A stretch of 64,000 nt of DNA from contig NC_079203.1 in assembly GCF_026745355.1 (NCBI RefSeq), positions 39,218,492 through 39,282,491 on the forward strand. The letters are read 5' to 3'. The stretch is from Beta vulgaris subsp. vulgaris (Eukaryota; Streptophyta; Magnoliopsida; Caryophyllales; Amaranthaceae). Made by a program: the position numbers and the translations under genes. Every line of letters begins with the position of its first letter. Positions within the stretch are counted from its first letter, which is position 1. Shown here piece after piece: positions 57,601 through 64,000 of this stretch. The notes beneath the pieces were generated by a model. The model ran no database searches and had not been told where the DNA came from. It saw only the letters and a program-made list of their open reading frames with translations.

Positions 57601-60600
57601 GTCTTGCTGTTCAGTTAGCGAGTCGGGGTCCAGGGGTGAAACGTCCTGATGGGGTTAGGAGGCAACCCCCCCCCCCCCAACTTTTCGGTATAAGTTATTT
57701 AATATATCGGGTCTGTTTCAGTTTCGGTTTTAAGTTCATCTGTTTAGGTTAATTAGTAGGGTACTGTATAAAACTCTATTATTAACCTTTGTTTTTGTAT
57801 TGTTCTGTAATTCGTACTCTCTCCTAAATCTAATAAAATTGTTTCTCCTCTGCTTGTGGACGTAGATAATTAACACATTGTTAGTGAACCACGTTAATTT
57901 TTATGTCGATTGTTCATTGTTTTTGTTTCATTAATTGCATCTGTCACAACAACAGTATTGGTTGAATTTAACTAGTTAAATCTTATCTAAATTGAAGTTT
58001 GGTTACAGTATGACAATTTCAATTAAGGGCATATTTCTCACGGTGGTGATGTGGTGGGTGGCCTTAGTCCCGCATAACTCTTACTTTGGTACTATGCTTT
58101 AGCCTTTTGAGTTACCCTTTATCTTTAAATGGTCACTTAAGCATATAAAATGGTAAATCTTGGCTAATGATATAAAATTGGTCACTTATAAAAATATATA
58201 AGAGTATCTTATGCATGAGTCCATAACTAAATAGGTATGGACCAGACCAAATCCATATATATATTTTTTTCGCTAAGTAATTAAGAGTTATATTCCACCA
58301 TGAAACAATTTCATATAATATTTTGTGTAAAGCATTACCCTATTCTCGAGTACATCACTTATAAATGTAACTTTTTTTGGGATAGGGCCGGGGGAAGGCA
58401 TGCAAGAATAACAAGATTGCAAGTTACCCATGAATAAGCTTATTAAATAAGAAATTGAATGATTAATTAGATTACATTAGGTAAGATCGTCATAAGAATT
58501 AATTATAGCTTTAAATTGTAGAAAAGTTCATACCATATCAATGAAATCAAATTTAGCCTGTCTTGAGTTAAACATATCAAACTAGAGTGAAATATATCAA
58601 AACAATTCTTCTTAATCATAGAGATCAAATTTCATGAAAAACCATATTAAGTAGGGACACTTTGAAAAATCCAAAATCTTATTAGAGTTTTAGGAAAGAA
58701 GGCGATTTTTTTATATATTAGTTATAATTATAATTATTCCAAATGGAGAGAGTAACTGTAACCAATGTAGGCTGTAGCACCTGTTTGCAGAAGCTCATTA
58801 GTTGATAGCTTATATAAGATCATTATACCAGAGCATTATATGATCATATCTCATAATAATGAGCTGATTTTTGCTCTCCTGCTATTTATTTAGCTCCCAA
58901 AAATTTATACTTCCGCCGTTCTTTTTACATGTTACACGTTTATTTTTCATGCATGTTAATGTAACGTAATTTCATATATATAAATTGTGATTTTTTTTCT
59001 ACATTTTAATATTTTATAGTAGGTTTGAATTAGAAAAAAATTTAAGATAACTTAATTTATCTCAATATTTTGAAATTAGAGCTCTACTGATGAAGTAATT
59101 TCATACTCTTAAACCCATTAGATTCGAATAGGTAGAATTTATAAAAATATATTATTTATTTGAACCTTTTAAGAAATTGAAAGAAACCTCAAAAACGAAG
59201 GAGACTAAACAAAAATGATACGGATTCATCGAAATGAATCCTTCTCTTTCCCTTTCTTCAAAAAAAGGAGGATTCAGACAAAATCAATATCTATGTTTTT
59301 TTTGATGTTTTTGCATGGGACAAAAAGAGTACAAATAATGCATCACAAAGATTACACATTAGTGTAGCAAAGCCAACTCTAGAAAAAGGGTTAACCTTTT
59401 AAATGAGTATGGAAAGACTTAACTTAATCTAATATATATACATAATGTTTAAATGAAACATATAATATAGTTTTGAGGTTTAAGTAATAGCAAACTCACC
59501 TTAGCACTTCTATAGGCAGATCTACAATGTACACGATATTCATGCATGACCCAATTGGTTTTCTCTCCTCTAGGAGCTCTCCCTCTGTAGAAAACCAATG
59601 TCTTCTTCATTCCAACCAACTCCATTGTATTGCTGTTAAATATTTCTTTGTCTTTTCCAGTGGTTTTCCAGTAACCTGTGTTGGTTGCGCGATTTGTTCT
59701 AACTCCTGTTGGGTATTTTCTGTCCCTTAAGCTGAAAAAATACCATTCTTTTTCTCCCATTTTGGCTTTCCCTATTCGAACCATGCAAAAAAAAAAAAAA
59801 ATATCAGCAAAGTAGGAAATGAAAAGTTGGTTTTACTTTTTTTTAGGGTTCCTTAGCATATAACTATGGGTATAAGATCATGGGCAACTATTCTTTCTAA
59901 ACAAATTTTTCTTCATTTTTTTTTTTTTACAAAACATGGATATCCCCTTTTTTCTTTCGTTATAAAATCTTTTCTCATCTATTTGGTATTGTTTTTTGTT
60001 TTAACAATAGAACTAAAAAAAGATATACAAATGATTTCTAGTTTTTTATTATCAGTTCTCAAAAGTAATATGAGATAATATAGCTAAATTTTATGTCATT
60101 ATGGAACCTATATTATCCACCAGACTCTAACTTACAACTACACGCAAAACTTAAGCAAATTTAAGTTTGGAAATTAATAGCTATTAGGAATTATTCGTAA
60201 AATAAAATTTCAAATATTTGGCCTCCCCAATTTCATTTTTCCACTCATAGGAGAGATTATTTCTATGGTCTTTCTAAACTATGCACCTAGTGCATAGGTG
60301 TAAGTTTTTAGCTTTATTTAACAAAATTGATAAACATAACATAGTTTATTAAAGATATTATTCTCATAATAGGAACTATGCCATATTTATCAATTTTGTT
60401 GAATAAAGCTAAAAACAAATAGCTAACCTATGCACTAGGTACATAGGTTAGGAAAATCGTTATTTTAATACTAATTAATTATTAAGAACAATCAAAGAAC
60501 AACTAGCTTCGCCTTTACAGTTTCCTAATTACCACCATGATGAGTGTACAAATTTAATCCTCGTATCTTAAAGTAGTTCTTTGTACTATGAGATATAATT

Positions 60601-61027
60601 TCCTGATTTACATACACTGAGTTAGGACTGCATTTTGAGACCTAGCTCAAAAAAAAAAAATCATAGTTTTAATTTTTTAGAAGAAAACCTAATTCATTGA
60701 AGAAAACCTAATTTTTTATGTACAAAATCTTTCTTTCCAGTGACTTTCAAACAAACAATAAGAGCAAGCATATGGAAATAATTTATATATCATGTAATTA
60801 AACATATGATAATTAATTAGGAAATATCCATGAACAAAGAACAAAATACCTGGAAGATCCCATGGTTCACATTTATTAAGATCAACATCTGCAACAGCTC
60901 GACATGTAAAGCTCGCGTCCGAGATCTTGTTCACTAGATAATAAGTGATCAGCTCTTCATCAGTGGGATGAAACCGAAATCCTGGTGGCAAACTTTCTTC
61001 TTTTGGTTGTTGATCTCCACCTTCCAT
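54635..61027 (-). CDS. NAC-domain transcription factor, three exons
   Basis: Exons on the minus strand: 61027-60850, 59771-59500 and 55195-54635 (stop included), giving about 336 residues. The splice sites read CCAG|GTATTT, AATAG|GGAAAG, CTAAG|GTGAGT and GCAAG|CAGGAT. The NAC domain fills residues 12 to about 160 with all five blocks: [52 protein letters not shown] with RTNRAT and [33 protein letters not shown] with WVMHEYR; and [12 protein letters not shown]. The variable C-terminal half has a poly-Gly run, LNLNLGGGS (EAR-like) and the end DHYWPTY, a usual place for transcriptional regulation. The family binds CACG-core DNA as dimers in the nucleus. It looks closest to the NAM/CUC, NAC100 or NAC058-like groups, but I cannot fix the orthologue. 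No miR164 site was seen in exon 3. Introns fall at the usual NAC positions. Confidence 0.93.
55363..55724. mobile_element. Tourist-like MITE in NAC intron 2
   Basis: Inverted ends GGCTCCGTTTGGTAGGG on the left and the complement of GGTTCCGTTTGGTAGGG on the right. TTA is duplicated at 55360-55362 and 55725-55727, the PIF/Harbinger signature. The whole 362 bp folds back with GTAAAAC/GTTTTAC and GGAAAA/TTTTCC words. No coding capacity. Confidence 0.87.
56718..57061. mobile_element. Stowaway MITE in NAC intron 2
   Basis: Ends CTCCCTCCATCCCAAAATAT on the left and the complement of CTCCCTCCGTCCCAAAATAT on the right. TA flanks at 56716-56717 and 57062-57063. The AATATAGTTCTCATTTCC sequence continues the match to over 30 bp. 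Confidence 0.9.
59772..60849 (-). other. NAC intron 1 (1.1 kb)
   Basis: GT at 60849-60848 and AG at 59773-59772, phase 1. It contains a foldback MITE at 60264-60462. The acceptor is preceded by a long T tract (minus strand). The open frame at 59866-60078 is intronic noise. Confidence 0.88.
60264..60462. mobile_element. Foldback MITE in NAC intron 1
   Basis: Arms of about 75 bp pair: CTATGCACCTAGTGCATAGG on the left, the same in reverse complement on the right (with TGTACC for TGCACC), then TTTTTAGCTTTATT and ACAAAATTGATAAA. The loop is about 50 bp. I could not fix a target duplication, so the family is open. Confidence 0.65.
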
Positions 61028-62193
61028 CTTGATCTTCCTAGTTAGATAACTAATTACCCCTTTTTCTTATCTTCAGCTAGCTAATTATGCCTTTATAAAT
61101 CACTGTTTTACTCTGCAAACAAATAGTTAAGAAAATATTAAACCAATTAATCTAATTAAACGTACAGATTAGCAAAAGAGTCAAAAAGTTAGATGATGAA
61201 ATCTCTAGAGCTTATATATAGACCAATTCATTAACCTATTTTTTAGGGTATAGTATATTTGAAGCATAAATAAATATTAGAGAGACTTAATTGTTCATTA
61301 CACAAGTTAACTTGTGAAAATTGCTTGTGTAAGAAGTACCTTATAGAAAATCTGATGGACTTGATTTCCTAAGAAAATAAGGAGCATCCGACAGAAGTAA
61401 ACTTTAGGGAGCTTGGTGGGTGTGTAATAGTATGAAGAAAGTATAGTCTTAAGGTTTTGAAGATGGGTAGGAAAATTTAAGAGGAGAGGATGATAAGGGT
61501 TACAATAGATGAATAAGTAAGAGTTTATACTTATTAAATAAAAATGATGGTACGTGTATATATTTGCTGTTTTATGTATAATATATATATATGCATGTTA
61601 ACATGTAAGTTTTCTAGGGTTTTTGTGTGACATGTATGCATGTGTGAGTTTGAAGCTCTCACCAACTATGGACCTTGAGATACAAGGTGCCCGGATGAAA
61701 TTAATAATATATCTCATATAGTATGGAAAGTCATGGAAGAAACACTAATTTAGGGTGGTGATATAAGATTGCTTCTTTGTCTTATAGCTCCATATTATTG
61801 TAACTGTCTAAATCGTTCCGCTAGACTTATGACAATTGGATGTGATTTTCTTCCTGTTGGGCATTAAAACATTGTTACTGGATTCCAACGATAATTCATA
61901 TACTATAATTCATTTCGGCTCAATTCAGAAATATATACTTCTTACGTTTAAAAATTAATACAAAACTTGTGTTTTTAAGGTTAAATTTTACAAACTTTAA
62001 CCACAAATTTCACCATTATATAGGAAATGAAAATCATGTCTGATTTATTAGATTCATTTTAATGTTTACATTACATTTGCAATATCAAATTTTCATAATT
62101 TAGTATTATAAAGTCAATAAAAGATACTAATGATCAATATAATATATAATACACTAGAGACGATGAAAATCCAATGTTGCATTAATTTTGAAA
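61028..62193. other. NAC 5' region and promoter, no other gene
   Basis: AT-rich upstream sequence of the NAC gene containing a candidate TATA box (61221-61212) and a TA-rich run near 61578-61592. No coding sequence on either strand was recognised. Confidence 0.5.
61212..61221 (-). promoter_or_regulatory. Candidate TATA box of the NAC gene
   Basis: The minus strand reads TATATATAAG about 190 bp upstream of the ATG. This would give a leader of about 160 nt. There is no other support, and other TA-rich stretches lie further upstream. Confidence 0.4.
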
Positions 62194-62872
62194 GACAGAA
62201 TTAGCCCCAACACCTTAAACCATGGCGCGGGTGCACCAAACAGCTAGCCCCAACCATGGTTTATAAGTCAAAATACCCCAAAGTATGGACCTAAGTGTAG
62301 TAGTTCGTACCACAAATGAGGTCGGTGTCTAGAATTCTCACTGGATTCTCTCTCCTTTCTAAGTTTCTTCTTTTTTAACCCTAACTAATTTTTTTACTTA
62401 CACTAAAAAAAAGTGTGTGTCTTTATTTTCTCATTCCTTAACTGAACAATAAAAAGACTTTTCTTACCCAAGTTCTCTCTTACTTCCCTAAATTCCCTCT
62501 TTCTTCCCAAATGAACCTTAAATTACGAAAGAGCAAAATCTGCATACAACAATAAGCTCAGCTTTATCTTCAAATTTTCAAAAGAATTCAAATACCAGTT
62601 TACATAATGGTAGGGTGAACTGTCGACATTGGTTGCCTGCAGTAGTCCAAACTACTTGGAAGTTCAACCACAATCAAGGAAAATGATTCTATGGCTACCC
62701 AATATCTAGCACTCGACTTATAGCCGGTGAGAATTTCGATCACCAACCTCATTTATGGTAGGGACCACTGCACCCATATCCATACTTTAGGATGTTCTGA
62801 CTATAAGTCATAGTTGAAATTGTTTGACGCACCCGTGCTATAGTTCACGGTGTTGTTGAGACTAATTTTGCC
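62194..62872. mobile_element. Mutator-like foldback element upstream of NAC
   Basis: Imperfect inverted repeats of about 155 bp: 62194-62350, beginning GACAGAATTAGCCCCAACA, pair with 62715-62872, whose complement begins GGCAAAATTAGTCTCAACA. Shared blocks include CGGGTGC, AAAGTATGGA and AAATGAGGT(C/T)GGTG. ATTTTGAAA is duplicated exactly at 62185-62193 and 62873-62881, 9 bp as in MULEs. The 360-bp centre has no ORF. Confidence 0.82.
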
Positions 62873-62881
62873 ATTTTGAAA

Positions 62882-64000
62882 TGGAGAAAGTACCTATTTT
62901 ATAAAATTTTGTAAAAAGAATTACCAAAATGACACACGTTATTATCTTCTGAAAAACTTTTCAATTTTACTCTATCTAAATTTCAATGAACAGACCCCTC
63001 AAAAAAAAATTCAATATATCGACAAAAATCTTCTCTTAATATCCATGCATGGCGACTAATAAATCACAGGGGTTGTACTTACGTCGAAAGTACGTATCAA
63101 GAAGCAAAACAAGAAGATTCAATTCGCGTAGTAGAAAAAGAAGTAAGACTGATTAGCAGTTACCTGTTGTTCGTATTCTCATGTTCCTATTGGGCTAGCT
63201 AGCTAGTTCAAAAGGATACATGTTCTATTGTTCTTCAGAGCAGATTAACATACAGGCCTTTTTAAGCCAATGACTCCTCAAGATGGGTTTACCATTAGTC
63301 CAAGGGTATGGTGAGAATTACTTGGGAGCTATTTGTGGTCCCTACTTAAAATACGAGTATAACTTGTGATACATAGTTCAATATGCTAACTTTCTTTGTA
63401 GCATGGGAGTTTGCTTGAAATATGATGTAAAATAAATTCTATTTATCATTTAGTCATATCAATTCCTGAAAAATATTTTTTTTTCAAATAAACACAAAAA
63501 TATTGCAGTAGGAATATGAAAATAGTAGTATAACCATAACATATTTGTGTTATGAAAATTTACATGAATAATCTGGACCATGTTAATCTTTTCATAGTAA
63601 TTTGAATTACGTGTTATTGTAGTATAATCCTAACTATAAAGGGGCGTCTTCTCGTAATAACGCGTAACTTGTGGGAACCCGTTGAGCAAGTAACTTAGGC
63701 CATATGCATGTGACTTGTATACATTGGTTAATCACAAAACTTCTTTTTTTCTCCCCTCCCTTTTTACCCAGTCTCTCCTGCAAAACCACCTGAAAACTCA
63801 TGAATATCGAACACCACAACTTTTCTCACATCACCGTCGTTATTGTCTTGCCACAACCATCTCATTTAATACCACGCCATTGTTAGCTCACCATCATTAT
63901 TCTAACTATACCACTAGGCTTTTGGTGGTCTAATTCGACTATTGAAGCTCCAAATTTGGAGCTTTGATGGTCGAATTTGACTAGATAACGCAAAACAAAA
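62882..64000. other. Intergenic, no gene seen
   Basis: AT-rich sequence to the end of the window. Two overlapping antisense ORFs near 63634-63933 lack motifs, and I do not call them. Confidence 0.45.

Larger units (their letters stand above)
55196..59499 (-). other. NAC intron 2 (4.3 kb)
   Basis: Bounded by the donor GTGAGT (minus strand from 59499) and an acceptor with two alternative AG sites, AAGCAG (55198-55193). It is unusually long for a plant NAC gene and carries a Tourist-like and a Stowaway MITE plus a run of 14 C (near 57667-57680). The remainder is AT-rich. I see no second gene in it. Confidence 0.85.

Overview
This is a stretch of plant nuclear DNA, most likely from a eudicot. 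The signs are spliced GT-AG genes, a NAC transcription factor, a MIR169 hairpin, AT-rich spacers and a dense mix of plant transposable elements: SIRE-type copia, chromovirus and Athila-type gypsy, L1-type LINEs, a plant mariner, hAT, Mutator-like, Tourist, Stowaway and Helitron. I cannot name the species. A Caryophyllales or Amaranthaceae member is possible but is a guess.

Only two host genes are well supported. One is a MIR169 precursor on the minus strand (2297-2452), with a textbook miRNA/miRNA* duplex. The other is a three-exon NAC-domain transcription factor on the minus strand (61027-54635), of about 336 residues, with introns of 1.1 and 4.3 kb. Everything between about 3 and 54 kb that codes for protein looks like mobile-element material.

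Layout. 1-9.1 kb: Stowaway MITEs, MIR169, a SINE, two local duplications, and a Tourist-like family with an interior of TTCAG pentamers, including one nested pair and one copy inside a Helitron. 9.6-18.3 kb: hAT elements with 8-bp target duplications, a decayed LINE, a second Helitron, and a Mutator-like foldback element carrying a hAT that itself carries another hAT. 19.4-26.5 kb: a decayed SIRE-type copia on the minus strand with an extra ORF after pol. 26.5-46.1 kb: a LINE interrupted by a full-length chromovirus (27591-42193), which is itself interrupted by a pol-less Athila-like element with gag (28416-34665) and by a 2.9-kb solo LTR (35488-38370). 46.5-49.9 kb: a complete 3.4-kb mariner whose transposase is broken by one frameshift, with a second, convergent ORF. 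51.9-53.8 kb: a LINE reverse transcriptase fragment. 54.6-61 kb: the NAC gene, with MITEs in its introns. 62.2-62.9 kb: a Mutator-like foldback upstream of the NAC promoter.

Element boundaries rest on target-site duplications and terminal repeats read by eye. Host gene function rests on motif recognition alone. I found no convincing undescribed cellular system. The best leads are the second ORF in the mariner, the pol-less gag element, the hAT elements carrying tRNA-like modules, and the MITE-loaded NAC introns.
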